Below are positions 36,100-47,843 of a DNA stretch of 64,000 nt, piece after piece. Made by a program: the position numbers and the translations under genes. The DNA comes from Cheiracanthium punctorium. Taxonomy: Eukaryota; Arthropoda; Arachnida; Araneae; Cheiracanthiidae. How positions within the stretch are numbered: the stretch's first letter is position 1; each line of letters opens with the position of its first letter. The stretch spans positions 186,001 through 250,000 of the forward strand of contig JAWZYV010000069.1 of assembly GCA_038373885.1 (NCBI GenBank). The letters run 5' to 3'. Below the pieces are notes generated by a model. That model was not told the DNA's origin. It saw nothing but the letters and a program-made list of their open reading frames with translations, and did not search any database.

Positions 36100-37406
36100 T
36101 ATCTCTCTCTCTCTCACACACAGACACACACACAGAGGAAATTATTCTATAGTGGTGTAGAAGAAAATTAAGTGAAAAAATGAATCCCACCATTCTTAGG
36201 GTTTGCTCAACTGTCTAGCCTCCAAGACAAAAGGTAATTCATCATGAACTGCCGAATCACTATCAAGACAATCTCACAGCCGAATATTAAATAATTACAA
36301 CTCACGTTTTTTTTTTTTTTTTTTTTTTTTCCCAAAGTTGCTAGCATTAGACTTTGTCTAATGCACCTCACTTTTCTCTTCTTATTTGCAATTCGTATCC
36401 GGCGAGAAACATGCATAGTAATTGTTAACAATGAAGTAATTGTTATAAAGTAATTGTTAGTATTTACTTCTCTAAAAACTGTAATTAGTCGTCATATGGA
36501 AAAAAAAAATCTTAAAATGTATCGGTTAAATGAAACAGAGTATATTGCTATATTAACTAAATATTAATATTTATTACACAAGAAAAAATAAGTGATTTAC
36601 TGTTTCACTGGCTTTATCAAAGAAAAGTTTTAATTCTCTGGTAATGTAGATGGGTTGTCTTGTAAAATGAAGTAAGGTGAATGGAAAAACCATGTCACAG
36701 CCGCTCAAAGAGCTAATAATATTACAAAGTTTTGTTTTATTTTCCATATTTTAGTTTATAGAAAGCCACACAGAGAAAACCACTTTTTAAATATCTATAA
36801 ACCCCAATTCCCATTTGATTTACACTAAGTATTTATAAAACCAAACTGGAAAACTTCACTGAGATGTTTATATTTATTGTAGTAACAATATCTCCAACAC
36901 CGTAAAAATTGAAAAAACGCTGTGCAACAGGTGATATTTTAGAGAACGAAGCAGAATTCCCTATCAAGAGGACTGTTTTAAACCTCCTGTTTTATGTGAC
37001 AAAGATAACATTCCGTTCGAAGATAAAACACAGCGGCAGATTATTTGCGGCCCGTCCATAATGGGTCTCACCGGCTGAAATTCTCCACGTGACGAATTTA
37101 AAGGAAGCAATAAAATCGAAAGAACAGTAAAATTAAATCGTGGCGTTAAATCCAACGCATACTAAGTCAGGAAAGATTATACATGAACTGGAATTCTCGA
37201 GTCAAAGCAAATAAAACAAAGGGGAAAACCCACTTAGAGCTGGAAAAGAAAAAAAATACTATTAAAAGATGTCTGGGCCCATAAAATTGCGTAAAAGCAA
37301 TATAACATTCAACAGGGTAAAGGAACTATCCTAAAATAGAAACAATAAACAAGACCATTTGTAAAAAATGGGAGTTTTTGTTTTCAGCTTTATAAGACAG
37401 TAATAA
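36100..37406. other. Non-coding DNA
   Basis: A CT/CA microsatellite follows the MITE at about 36100-36135. Poly-T lies at about 36308-36330. A slightly GC-richer patch at 36955-37160 has a 63-codon minus frame with no recognisable domain. No gene is supported. Confidence 0.5.
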
Positions 37407-37641
37407 TTGCGTTGTGTTGGGGGCGGCCAATTTTCTACACGAGGGCTCTAGGCCGAGGGGTGGGATACCCTCTGTGGGGGTCTTCCTAAAGGGTCCTAAC
37501 CCGTATTTACGCTACGTTTCGGAGAAAACCACGGAAAACTACGCAGAGTTAGGTCGGCGAACTCGACCTGGTTTGAACCAGACACCTCCCGTCTCCCACT
37601 TACTTCAGCGTGCTACGCGCTATGCCACTGGTGGGGCCAGT
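37407..37641 (-). mobile_element. tRNA-derived SINE, minus orientation, second subfamily
   Basis: Read on the minus strand from 37641, the head has an A-box-like TGGCATAGCGCG and a B-box GGTTCAAACCAGG about 45 bp later, the spacing of a tRNA gene. The body then shares the CGTAAATACGGGTTAGGACC module with the other SINEs here (compare AATACGCGTTAGAACCCC). The head differs from the 55.4-kb copy, so this is a sister subfamily with a different tRNA-like head. The 78-codon plus frame across it is not coding. Confidence 0.75.
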
Positions 37642-40283
37642 AATAAATGATGTTTGCTTCGTTTAAACTCGCAAAAAAATTGATAACTTCTGAATCCCTA
37701 TAAAATATACAATATTCTTGAGTCCCTCCCATTTCAAACCATTTTAAATAGATAGAGTTGAAATAGAAAGAAATAGCAGTAAAATAAATTTTAGAATGAT
37801 TCCAGGGGAGTAGAGGCTTGCTGCTGAAAGTCGCCTAGCGAACATGTACTTCAAATGAGAGAGAACGAAAAATCTCAGTCGGTAGAGAGATGACGATATT
37901 CATTTATCAGCTCAATTTTTTATGGGAGTGTTTGGGGAGGAGGATTGTGAGACTACTAACAACTAAACAAAAATAAAAAAATTAAAATTAGCAAAAAAAT
38001 TAAACATTAATCAGTATCAGGGCCAAGCCAATACATACAGGTATACAGGGTGTATTGCAATCGGAGATAACTAACAGCAATATATCTAAGTTACACGTAT
38101 CACACAACGAAATATTCGCTGTGTGGATGTTTCGCACATATAATATTTTCTGATATTTGAACATTGGAGCTACATCCACACCAGAGAGAAATTTTCATTT
38201 CAAGGAATATATTACATAGCAAAAATTTAGGATGCTCAGTTGTTCTGACTGAATTAAATTTAAGAGCATTGTAAAAACTTCCCGACCGAAAAATGGTATT
38301 TTAACCCCGTAACTGTGTCGCCCGAACTCAGTGCAAACAACCCAAACTTGCATATTTCGTAAATTTTGAAGTTCTGAATTTTTTTTTTTAATGTATAAAG
38401 AGAGAAATTCGTGTGAGTTCGTTTACAGGCTTAAAAAAATGCTCACACACACACACAAAAAAGTCATCATGGAATAAAAGTCTGTTTTTGGATGCTCTAA
38501 GAATGGTAGAAAACCCAGAGAACTCTCACCAGGTAGCCCGACAAAAATGCTACAATCAACATCGCGGTCATTCGTTTCTAACAGATACCGATGCTGGATA
38601 GACTCAGCCGTATGGAAGTAGACAAGCAACCACACCGTTGTACCACAATTCATGTACTCTTTTCATTTCTCTCGTAACAATTGGGAAGTCAAGCGAGTAG
38701 TATTTCCAGATAGTGTAGATTTTATGTTGAGACTAAATATGCTGTGTTATTCATAATAACCTCAAAAAATACGTTTATGTTTTTAAAATCTCAAATTACT
38801 ATTTTTACTTATACTATTCTTGTCCAATCACCTAAAACATTGCATTAGTGGGAATTTCTTTATTTATAAATTATACCAATTCTTGGCTGAAAGACATGAC
38901 ATAACGTTATATTTTAAAAATTAAGCAAATATAAAACTAAAAGAGTCTTATGCAAAACACTCCAATCTCAAAGGTGCATATTTAATAGAAAGAACAAAAA
39001 ATCTAATGCTGCTAAAGTCGAACTGCAGGCAAAAACTAAACGTTTAAAATTTTAGACAAATATCTAGATGAGAATTATTCAGCAAGTCTGCGTCAAAAAG
39101 GAAAATTAAATATTTTCAGAACTACACAGCATGATAAACGTTTATCAGATTAATAGATTTGGAGATAACAATAAAGATAAATCCAACTGTCTCCTGTTCA
39201 GTTCTAATCTGGTACATATAAAAATTACTTCATAATTATTCAAGCAGAAAAGTATTTCCAACAAGGGACACTATTTAATGAAAAAGGAAGCTTTTCAATA
39301 CATAAAAATTCAAACTAAAACGGAAAAGTAAATAATAGAAATCTTGAAAGAGATTCTGAGTTGATTCCCATAGGAAAGACAATGTGGAAATTAGAAATAT
39401 TTTTGAAATCGATCTTTTAACATAAAAACCTAGTAGGAATTAATTAATTTCTTTTAAAATTATCGCTCAAAGAATTAAGAGAAAACACAACATATTTAAC
39501 ATCTCGAATTATAAGATGAAAAAGAGAAATTAGTTTTTTGTTATATTTTTCAGCAGACAAAAATTACTATAAAATGTCCCCAATGTCGTATCTAATGATT
39601 TTTTAGAGTCGTTTTGTCGAAAAATAGTCAGTCATGTGGAAACAACTAGCATACGCTTGTAATGACGAAGAAATAGCAGTTAAAAGAAGATGAACAATTT
39701 TAAGTCGATGAACTTCCAAATTTGTCATGATATATACCATTAATTAATATTATTTTAAGCAGTCCACTAATATGAACTTCTGTTTTCTTAATGCTGCGGG
39801 AAATCAAAGAGATAAAAGGGGGGGGGGGAAAACCCTCAGTAACTTACTTTTAAATTGCAGGTTTCAACTCAAACTACTTTTTGCAAACAATTTATATTAT
39901 TTTTATCTTTCAACAAATACTAAATTATATTTATTGAATGGTACTGCAGAACAGTTAATGAACAAAATAATAGTTAGTCGAATAGATCACATAAAATGAA
40001 TACTGCAGCAAAGTTTTTGACAACTATTAAAAATTAAGTGGCACAAATATCGTTGATAGAGGAAAAAAAATCATAGAGAGATTTTAAGCATCATTATTTA
40101 GTAAGACTGGCATGCATGTTTTATTTTGACAAGATTTTTGATTTTCAGTGTTATGATGGCTTAAAGAAGAGAATGTGCACTCAATAAATTTTGAAAAAGA
40201 TCGTAAGGGGGAGGGTATATTTCGCTTCGACACTAGCAATAAAATAAATAACTATTTCTTCAACTGTGGCTCCTATACCAGGA
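37642..40283. other. AT-rich non-coding DNA
   Basis: No gene or complete element is recognised in about 2.6 kb. Contents include a CA run at about 38445-38458 and a poly-G run at about 39820-39829. The overlapping frames at 38413-38653 occur on both strands and have no domain. Confidence 0.5.
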
Positions 40284-40480
40284 CAAACGTCCAGGTGGTG
40301 TAGTGGCTAAAAAACCACTCTATCAAGCCTTGGGTCTGGTTCGATTCTCAGCTTGGGCTTGGGTGTTAACTCATTCGTCTCTTCATAGAGGTAATGTTGG
40401 CCGCCCATTGGGTATCCTCATAATACAACGGCCAATACCTTCGGGGCGTTGTAGTGTCGAATGCCTAATCAGCAAGTTAT
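40284..40480 (+). mobile_element. tRNA-derived SINE, plus orientation, third type
   Basis: The head contains an A-box-like TGGTGTAGTGGCTA at about 40297 and a B-box GGTTCGATTCTC at about 40339, correctly spaced for an RNA polymerase III promoter of tRNA type. The following body, TGTTGGCCGCCCATTGGGTA and CCTTCGGGGCGTTG, is not shared with the 7.7/55.4-kb SINEs. Its 3' part is cut at 40480 by the TTAA insertion. The matching plus-strand frame is not coding. Confidence 0.65.
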
Positions 40481-40484
40481 TTAA

Positions 40485-40991
40485 CCCTTTAACGCGCAGT
40501 GTTCCCGCTCAGGGAACACCAAACTCTTACGTTTTGACTGTTGCCAGTCACGAAGAATAGATTTGATATCTATAAAAATAGTTGCCGGTGACATAGCTCC
40601 ACGAGAATTCTTTACTTTTTAGCTCGTCATTTCCCGTAAAAAAATTGTCACGATTATTTTTAACAGCACTGACATCTGCTGAAAAATGGAAGAATGCGAG
40701 AACAGCTGGATAGATTGCCCAATGCTGGAAAAAGGGCAGCCGTTGCCATCGCTCGACTTAACTACCAGCAAGATGGCGGACGATCGAAACGTTCATCGCG
40801 TGCCACAGATCTAGAGACCCTTTTTTGACGCACTGGCTGTGCCGCACAACCAGCTGTCGTCAAAAAAGGGTCTCTAGATCTGTGGCACGCGATGAACGTT
40901 TCGATCGTCCGCCATCTTGCTGGTAGTTAATTCGAGCGATGGCAACGGCTGTCCTTTTTTCAGCATTGGGAAAGGATTGCGCCTCAAAGGG
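40485..40991. mobile_element. piggyBac-like TTAA foldback element
   Basis: TTAA lies directly outside both ends (40481-40484 and 40992-40995). The terminal inverted repeats CCCTTTAACGCGCA and the complement of CCCTTTGAGGCGCA match at 12 of 14 positions. A piggyBac-type target and terminal CCC/GGG fit a non-autonomous piggyBac-like element of 507 bp. The centre is a long palindrome (separate entry). No transposase is present. The minus frame 40874-41059 lies across the right arm and is not supported. Confidence 0.75.
40718..40970. repeat. Near-perfect 113-bp-arm palindrome
   Basis: The left arm 40718-40830 and right arm 40858-40970 are complementary at about 110 of 113 positions. The innermost 73 or so are identical. 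The 27-nt spacer itself contains a CTGGCTGTG/CACAACCAG stem, so the pairing continues nearly to the centre. The arms contain AGCAAGATGGCGGACGATCG, a YY1/Pleiohomeotic-like core. Such high arm identity implies a recent origin or ongoing gene conversion. If transcribed, it would form a hairpin RNA of about 250 nt. Confidence 0.92.
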
Positions 40992-40995
40992 TTAA

Positions 40996-42558
40996 AGAAG
41001 AAGTAGCTCCAGGCCTGATGTTGTTTACTATTCTTATTTTGAAAGCTTAAATTACTCAATGAAGATTAGATGCATACATTGAAATTATTATTTCAACTAC
41101 ATGCATTTTCGAAACTGTCCAAATCTGCACATGACTGTATTTTAGACCTGCTTACAAGATTTTTCACCTCCATGCATTCTCAGTTATGAAGCCATAAACG
41201 GTGTAAAATTACTGTACTGTAATTTTTCACCTCTGCGAAAAACTAGATTCCGTTGGACTTCGACTGGAATCCGCAAAGTTGGTTGGCTGGTAACAGGAAG
41301 TGCAGTTTTTATGTGGATAAAACATGAAAATCAACTCTTCTCTCAACTTCCTTTGAAAAAAAAATCTCCATTAAAAGACTCCCCTACACAGGTTTATATG
41401 CCATATATACGTGTAGTAATAAAGACGGCTTTAACAACACAGCATCTACTTTACAATTACGCGAAACACAAATTTAATGTATATTAAATTCGTGCTTCGC
41501 GATTATTTAAAGTAATAATTCTAAGCTACAGCATAACACAGTCGATACTACAGGGTATTAGAATCAAAAGTTCCTACTTTGAACAGTTGATTGAAAAATA
41601 TGTATTAGCGATACGTTGGCGATATTTGGCAAAATTGGTTGCTGGATTCTTAAGATTTTGTTATCAATTTTTATTTTTCGCGCATGGCGCAAGTGCTCGA
41701 TATATGAGAAGACAACTGGAAAAATGGCATCTGCGCAAGAGAGGCACAGACTGTTCTCGGGTATGCAAAATACAAATATGTTTCACGAATCTGCACCAAA
41801 ACATCAAACCCCTCGCTTAACTATTTCTTAAGCAAGCTTTGAATTTTTTAAACACATAGTTATTTTACCGAAGCATAAGTTTCCGTTACAAATGGAAAGC
41901 TCAGTTTCTAATTGGCAAAAGTCACTGCAGCCGGAATGATATATAAAGCTTTATTCAACGTACTAAAACTCTTCACTTTAACGTGGCTTCGCAGCAGCTG
42001 AAGAATGCAGATATCTATGCAGCAAACTTCAAATAAGATAAATCATTCCCGACAGCTAAGATGATTATAACAGGTAGATGTTTCATGAAACGGTATATTG
42101 CATTCTGTACAGAACACATTCGGTGTCCGTAGGCAAACGTTTCAGTACCTAAAACCCATTTTCTCAAACCAGGCAATTATGAATCACAAAGAATGTAGGT
42201 TGCAAAGGCGAAAGCAGTCCATTCAACAGGAGCACTGAACTCCGAGAACACAGACTAAAGCCCTGCACTTAAAATATTTAGCAGTTTCTGCATCGCGATC
42301 TATGTAATAAAAGACGGGAGTGGAATGCAGGGGATTTCTGCAAAGCCATTACAAATGTGCAGCGTCGTTGAGGCAATTTGATAAGAAATTTCAATGAAAT
42401 TGACGTTCGACTTGGAGCAAAACCTCGGAATAATCGTAGAAACTTAAATAAGTTAACACAAAATGAACTTTCTTGCCAAGCCAATAGGAAATTATGTTTT
42501 CGTTTTACACGGTCATTTTATGCATAAGATCGAGATCCCAGTTTTATAACAGACATCC
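40996..42558. other. Non-coding DNA of moderate GC
   Basis: Somewhat richer in G+C than most of the window. Two overlapping plus frames at 41587-41831 and a minus frame at 42278-42484 have mixed composition but no recognised domain, splice pattern or partner exon. A 40-bp hairpin lies at 41461-41500. No gene is supported. Confidence 0.45.
41461..41500. repeat. Short hairpin
   Basis: GCGAAACACAAATTTAAT pairs with ATTAAATTCGTGCTTCGC at 16 of 18 positions around a four-base loop. The two mismatched positions and the outer CGCGAA words suggest the core of a decayed foldback element. Confidence 0.7.
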
Positions 42559-42566
42559 ATGCCCGA

Positions 42567-42962
42567 TAGAGATGAGTTCGGTCTCATTTTTTAAAGCCCG
42601 AATTCGAGGTCTTTTAATCCGAGACCACCCGAGCGATATTACTTAAGTTGGAGCCTGTGCCCGAAATTTTAGCTAATAGATAAAGAAAAATCAATTACTT
42701 CATTGATAGAATATCGTAAATTTTGCCGTTTGTGCAAATTAAAGACAGATATAATAGCAAACTCTTAATGCACTTGCTAATTCTTTATATTCAAGTTTAT
42801 CAAATAACAATGATCAGTTTATTTCTTCCATGAATCACTTTTTAAAATCTGTTTACAAGGAGTATGTGCAATAAACAAGAAATTTCGCCCGAGCCCGAAC
42901 ACAATCGTAAATTTCAGAGCTCGAACCCGGTTCGGGCTCGGGCTGAGCCCATCTCATCTCTA
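42567..42962. mobile_element. hAT-like non-autonomous element
   Basis: The ends TAGAGATGAG and the complement of TAGAGATGAG are identical for ten bases. The flanks ATGCCCGA (42559-42566) and ATGCGCGA (42963-42970) form an 8-bp target duplication with seven matches. TAGAGATG-type ends with 8-bp duplications fit the hAT superfamily. Both subterminal zones are rich in CCCGA/TCGGG words, such as AGCCCGAATTCGAGG and AACCCGGTTCGGGCTCGGGC. No coding capacity is present. Confidence 0.82.
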
Positions 42963-42970
42963 ATGCGCGA

Positions 42971-44062
42971 AGTCATTCAGGCTGCAATCCATGCTTTAGA
43001 AATGTATAGATAAAAATATGTCTTCATTAACCTATTGTGAATAGAGCCCAAAACTGAATTATTTCACTGCTAAAGGTAACAGAAACAAAGAGTAAACTTT
43101 TAATTTTGGAGAACACTGGTAATCTACTGGAATCAGCTCTGGTGTTGCTTTTTGTGGGGGAACAATATTCAAGCTAGTAAGTTTAACGTCAGAGTATGAC
43201 ACTACAGTAAAAATGTTTAGATTTGTTTAGAAAAAGCAATTTAAGTGTTACATTTATAGAACTAAGCACACTTTGGTAGCGAACATCATGGGGAAAAAAA
43301 AAAAAAAAAAATCTCTTTCTCATACATGTATCTGAGCATTTAAGATAAGTATTCGAACTTCGGTGTTTAGATTTTACAAAGAAAACGGTGCTTTCTGCGC
43401 AATTAACAGAAACTGGACTTCACAAAAAGAATTTTTAATCTGTAAATGAAACCAATTCAATACAAGTATGCTCAACATTTAAAAATTTCACTGAAGATAA
43501 ATCGTGAGATACACGAAGAAAAGTCATTTAGTGAACTCAACGTTTATATTCATGCGTTGTCTCAACACACTCCTGATTCATTTGTAACAATAATATGAAA
43601 ACACTATACGACACAAGGGGACACAGGGCTTCGGTTTTACCTCGGTTACCCTCCATATTAAAACTGAAATATCAGGAATGAAGAAAATGTGCCTATTGCT
43701 AATTAAAGCGATAACGAAGAAGGTGAAGTTATTCTGCCTTCCTATTCTGATGCAATGTCATTCAATGGTTGTTTGTCAAAACAGTGGTGAAAAATATTGG
43801 ATTCGCAGTGCTGTATTTAATAACTACGAACAGCCAGCACGTCAAACGACTATTCTGATTATTATTATTATTATTAAACATGTACTTGCATGCTCCTAAA
43901 TTATATGAAAGAAGAAATATATAATTAATATTCAAAATATGCAAGGAAGGTTGATTTCTCCCTTTTTTTGTATAATATAGGTAATTCATACATACATTTT
44001 TTTTTTTTCAATATAAAAAGTATGTAATAACATGCTATTACTACCTGTCAATAAAATTTAAG
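42971..44062. other. AT-rich non-coding DNA
   Basis: No gene is recognised. Poly-A lies at about 43295-43310 and an ATT trinucleotide run at about 43857-43876. The frames at 43678-43989 run through the ATT repeat on both strands and are rejected. Confidence 0.55.
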
Positions 44063-44252
44063 AATTAATTTTAAATGAAGTTACATTATTGTTATTAAGT
44101 TTCTAATCAAAGTTGCTTAGTAAAATTCGATTATACTTATTTTCATTATACGTTGTTTTACACGTTAATACCTTGAAAGAGGTATAAACCGGGCTTTACT
44201 TTACTTTGTTTTTCTGACAAATTATTTTATATCGAAATCTTTGAGGTGGTTT
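44063..44252 (+). repeat. 190-bp duplication, source-side copy
   Basis: This 190-bp block (starts AATTAATTTTAAATGAAGTT, ends CTTTGAGGTGGTTT) is repeated at 45507-45696 in the same orientation. It has the same length and about eight substitutions. Because the other copy interrupts a SINE, this one is more likely the source or simply an older copy. No terminal inverted repeats are visible. Confidence 0.85.
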
Positions 44253-45184
44253 TGCAATACAGGATTATTGCTTTAGGACTCTATTACGTTGCAAGGACGA
44301 GGGCGGGGACTTCAGGTTGTGAGGCATTACATTTCCGGCAATTTCATGACAGGAAAAAGAAATGTTGCCGAGACTGGGATTTGCATAAAAATACTCTGTG
44401 TATCATCGTGGTGAAATCAAACCTTAAGCCACCTAAGCAGTTCTCCCAGTTTTACAGTGGAAAATAATAACTAAGTAACCAGAGTCAAAACAACAAATTT
44501 TTGAGCTTTTAACCTTCCCACCCTGTTCCAAAAAAAAGTTAGATGTCTTCTGTATGGGTCTGATCGACTCAGTTTGTATAGGTTGAATGTATAGGACTTA
44601 GGAATTATATTCAATGAATCTAATTTTAGATAGTGCCAATAATTATTATTGTAACAAGCATATTTCAGTTCGCTTATCTTCTCCCTCTTCGACCTGCGCG
44701 GCATAGATAGGTTAAATTCTGCGATAATTAACATTGCGATTTTATTCAAAACATAAATTTAAGTTATACATGGAATGCATAAACGACAGGTATCCAATTA
44801 AGAAAAAATTCCTGTCGCAAATCAAAAATCTAGTTACGTTTACGAAAGAAAAGTAGCAAAATAGAGAAATTAACAACAACCAAAAATAAAAATTTTCAAT
44901 TCATTTCGATTTTGTTTATCCCATCACCCCACCCCTCCTACTTACCACCCCCTCCCTCCCTCTCTCTCACTCTCGAAAGACGACCAATTTATTGTAATTA
45001 TTATCTTTACTCTTTCTACAGTGTTAAAAACATGTGTGATATGATATTGAGCTAATTAATAATTTACTAAGACACTTTTAAGCCCATAATTCTTATAGTT
45101 TAGAATATTTATAGTTTTTGAATGCGACACTACTCACAAACAGCAAACTAATAAAAAATAAATAAATAATATTTCATCTATACG
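44253..45184. other. Non-coding spacer
   Basis: A short GC-richer patch lies at about 44280-44400. The plus frame 44246-44467 and minus frame 44471-44749 lack recognised domains. A CT-rich run lies at about 44935-44975. No gene is supported. Confidence 0.5.
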
Positions 45185-45258
45185 TGAACGAGGGACCTTC
45201 ACACTTCAGCTGTCTACCCTGTTCAGAGTCTTATACACTCGGTCATAGTGGGGAGCCC
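45185..45258 (-). mobile_element. SINE head fragment, minus orientation
   Basis: The plus strand reads CCTTCACACTTCAGCTGTCT and CACTCGGTCATAGTGGGGA, the reverse of the tRNA-like head of the SINE family at 7740 and 55360. Only the head region is recognisable here; the body is absent or diverged. Confidence 0.6.
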
Positions 45259-45317
45259 ATTGAAGAGAGAATAAGAAAGAGAAAAATTAAGTAGGTAACC
45301 CCAGCTACTTGAGGCAG

Positions 45318-45748
45318 ATTATATGTTTGTTTGTGTTGTTATGGCAAAGTTGCGCATGGGCTGCCTGCTAAGGATGAGGGGTGCCTTGGTCGGAGGACTT
45401 TCTAAGGTGTTCTAACGCTTATTCAAGTTACATCTAGAGAAAACCGACCAAAACTCCAGGCCGTTAGAACGACAGCCACACGGCCGGGTCCGAACGCTGG
45501 ACTAATAATTAATTTTAAATGAAGTTACATTATTGTTATTAAGTTTCTAATCAAAGTTGCTTGGTAAAATTCGATTATACTTATTTTCATTATACGTGGT
45601 TTTACACGTTAATTCCCTGAAAGACGTATAAACGGTGCTTTACTTTACTTTGTTTTTCTGACAAATTATTTTATATCGAAATCTTTGAGGTGGTTTCACA
45701 CTTCAGCCGTCTACCATGTTCAGTGACTTATCCACTCGGCCCCGCCAT
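45318..45748 (-). mobile_element. SINE interrupted by a 190-bp duplication
   Basis: The body at 45355-45504 (TTCTAACGCTTATTCAAGTT, AAAACCGACCAAAACTCCAG) and the head at 45694-45748 (CACACTTCAGCCGTCTACCA, ATCCACTCGGCC) are the two halves of one copy when compared with the element at 55360-55586. Between them lies the 190-bp block duplicated from 44063-44252. The 3' side ends in a GTTTGTTTGTGTTG simple tail, seen also at 55362. The order fits an insertion into, or a repair event within, an existing SINE. Confidence 0.72.
45507..45696 (+). repeat. 190-bp duplication, copy inside a SINE
   Basis: It matches 44063-44252 over its full length without indels, at roughly 96% identity by eye. It replaces the few bases expected between the GGTCCGAACG body end and the TTCACACTTCAG head start of the surrounding SINE. 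No target duplication could be defined, so the mechanism (transposition or templated repair) is open. Confidence 0.85.
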
Positions 45749-45770
45749 GGCCGAGTGGATTAGCCACTGA
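45720..45770. repeat. Head-to-head tRNA-like inverted repeat
   Basis: Two 22-bp arms, 45720-45741 and 45749-45770, pair at 20 of 22 positions around a 7-bp centre. Each arm contains GGCCGAGTGGAT, an A-box-like word of the SINE head. The left arm is the head of the minus-oriented SINE. The right arm is a second head pointing plus (GGCCGAGTGGATTAGCCACT), whose body is not recognisable. Confidence 0.75.
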
Positions 45771-47843
45771 TTTTGTACCTCATAAGCAAGTAGTAATTAG
45801 CATTTGATAAGTGGGATTTTGTCGGAGGGGGACGGTTAATGTTCGACATATTTAAAACTAGAAAAATTAGTAAAGAACTCCGTGGGGCAATTTTCCTTTT
45901 ATTTTACTTTCGCCAAACAATAATAAAATATGTAGAGAATTTTGGCTTTAGGTAATTTTCAAAGTAGCACAATATAATAACACAGCAGTAGAAAAATAAT
46001 TGGAAGAGTTGCTGCGAATGGAGGTAAATCCAATTATTTTACGGAAAACCGCAAAAGAGGTTTTAAAATTCAAAATTCTGAATTTTGTGAAAAAGATGCT
46101 TTATAATTCCCCAATTTCCTCATTTTTTCTTACATTTTAATAGTAGTACATTAATTTCCCTCAAAAATCTATCTTTCACATGATGTGCCCCGGTGTCATT
46201 GGTTAGAGCTGCCCCTTACTTACCACAAAATGGATATTTTTTTCTAATTATAGAAAAATGATTTTTTAAATAAATACAATCAGCCATTAAAATAAGTTAT
46301 TTAAAAATAAAATTACATTTTTTAATCATCTCATTTCTCTTCTATTACACGTCTGACTTATCTGGTGAGCTATCTGGCTGCAATCCATTGTAGAAACATC
46401 CCCCCGATCATTATAGAGGCATTACATCATTAAAGAAGTTTTTAGTGATCAAGAGTGAGTGTAGACTGCTTGAACTTGAAACATGCCACATAATAAGCGA
46501 ATCTACATCTTTTTGACACACAAAACGGAAGTTGTTTAAATTTTTTTTTTTTTTCCTTTCTTCAGGAACTCCAAACTCAAGGTGGTAGCTCCATCCGCAG
46601 CAACCCTCAGGATGGAGCAACCACCTTTTTGCAACAAACTCTTCAATTCTGTGAAGGAAGCGGCTAATATTTCTTAAAATTGATTTTTTTTTCTATTTAA
46701 ATATTTCAACGTATAAGAATAGTTTTAAAAATAAATTAATACATAGTACATATGATATAGTAAATCAATCTGCTTAATGGATCAAGTGAGTTTTTCATTA
46801 CTTGCAACTACAAAATAAATGAAGATTCTTTAAAAAATGTTTTAGTCCTTACCTATTAGTATTATTTTACGGCTTTTTTAGATGCTTTTATTTAAATCAC
46901 ATTGCATATGTTTGTGTGAAATCTTGCAATCAATGCTTCACAAGATTCCCAAACTCTAATTGAGCTGAAATTTTGCAAAGTAATGTATCATAGCTAACAA
47001 TGCATAAATTAATCATAAAAAAATTTTAATTTATGGCCTTAATTTGTATAATTATTTTATTTTCTATAAATGTAACGTAATCAATAGATCGTACGTTCCA
47101 CGTAGTAAGTCTATTGTTTAAGCCTTTGCTTGAACAGAGGCAGCGCAGATTCGAGTCCCCTTTCCAATTTTTTCCAGGGGTGTGTGTGTGTGTGTGGGGG
47201 GGTAAATTTTGTTTGCGATAGCAGACTACCTGATTTTACAAAAATATTTCATCATTATTTTAAAAACATTTCATTACATTACATTTTTTTTTCCGGGTTT
47301 TACACCCAAAAGAAAATCTCTTCAAGTACCTAAACATAAATAAGTGACTTCATTTAATTAAAATTAACGAATTCGTAAAAGTAACGAATTCTGCAGAATT
47401 CTATAGAAAACTTTTGAGATTTTAATAAAAGAGCTATTGAAATATCCGGTCATAATTATATAACCGAAACTAAAAAGATGAATACGAAAATAAATTAAAA
47501 AAATAAAAATTAATTTTAAAACGATTTATTTAAAAATTAATTTAAAAGAATAAAAAATCATTTTGCTTCCAATACTCGGGAACATTAAAATATTTTATGA
47601 CTAAAAATAAAGTTCCATATCAGCAAAAAAAAACTCTAAAAAAGAAAATGGTCTTAAACATGAGATAAATCAAATTTTGTATAAAAACACACATAAAAAG
47701 GTACTTATCGCACTCGACGATCGTTTGTTTCAGCCGAAAAAATATTCAGCCTTACCGTGTGACTAGTGTAAACTGAAAGGTAAATAAAATCGCTTCTTTT
47801 TATGTTTACCTTTCAGTTCCCACTATTTACTACTACCCCACTA
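45771..47843. other. AT-rich non-coding DNA
   Basis: No gene is recognised. A GT run followed by poly-G lies at about 47178-47202. A hairpin ACTGAAAGGTAAA...TTTACCTTTCAGT lies at about 47771-47817, just before the next transposon. The remaining sequence is AT-rich. Confidence 0.5.

Noticed and set aside
35849..36129. Two overlapping minus frames with VCLVSQ-like repeats
   Set aside because: These are the same MITE repeat units read in two frames at the second copy; not a protein.
41587..41831. Two overlapping plus frames in a GC-moderate patch
   Set aside because: Both frames are open at once and neither shows a known domain, so coding status cannot be argued.
45749..45790. Possible tRNA gene (GGCCGAGTGGATTAGCC)
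   Set aside because: Only an A-box-like start is present. No B-box at the right spacing and no cloverleaf could be traced. The match is to the SINE head.
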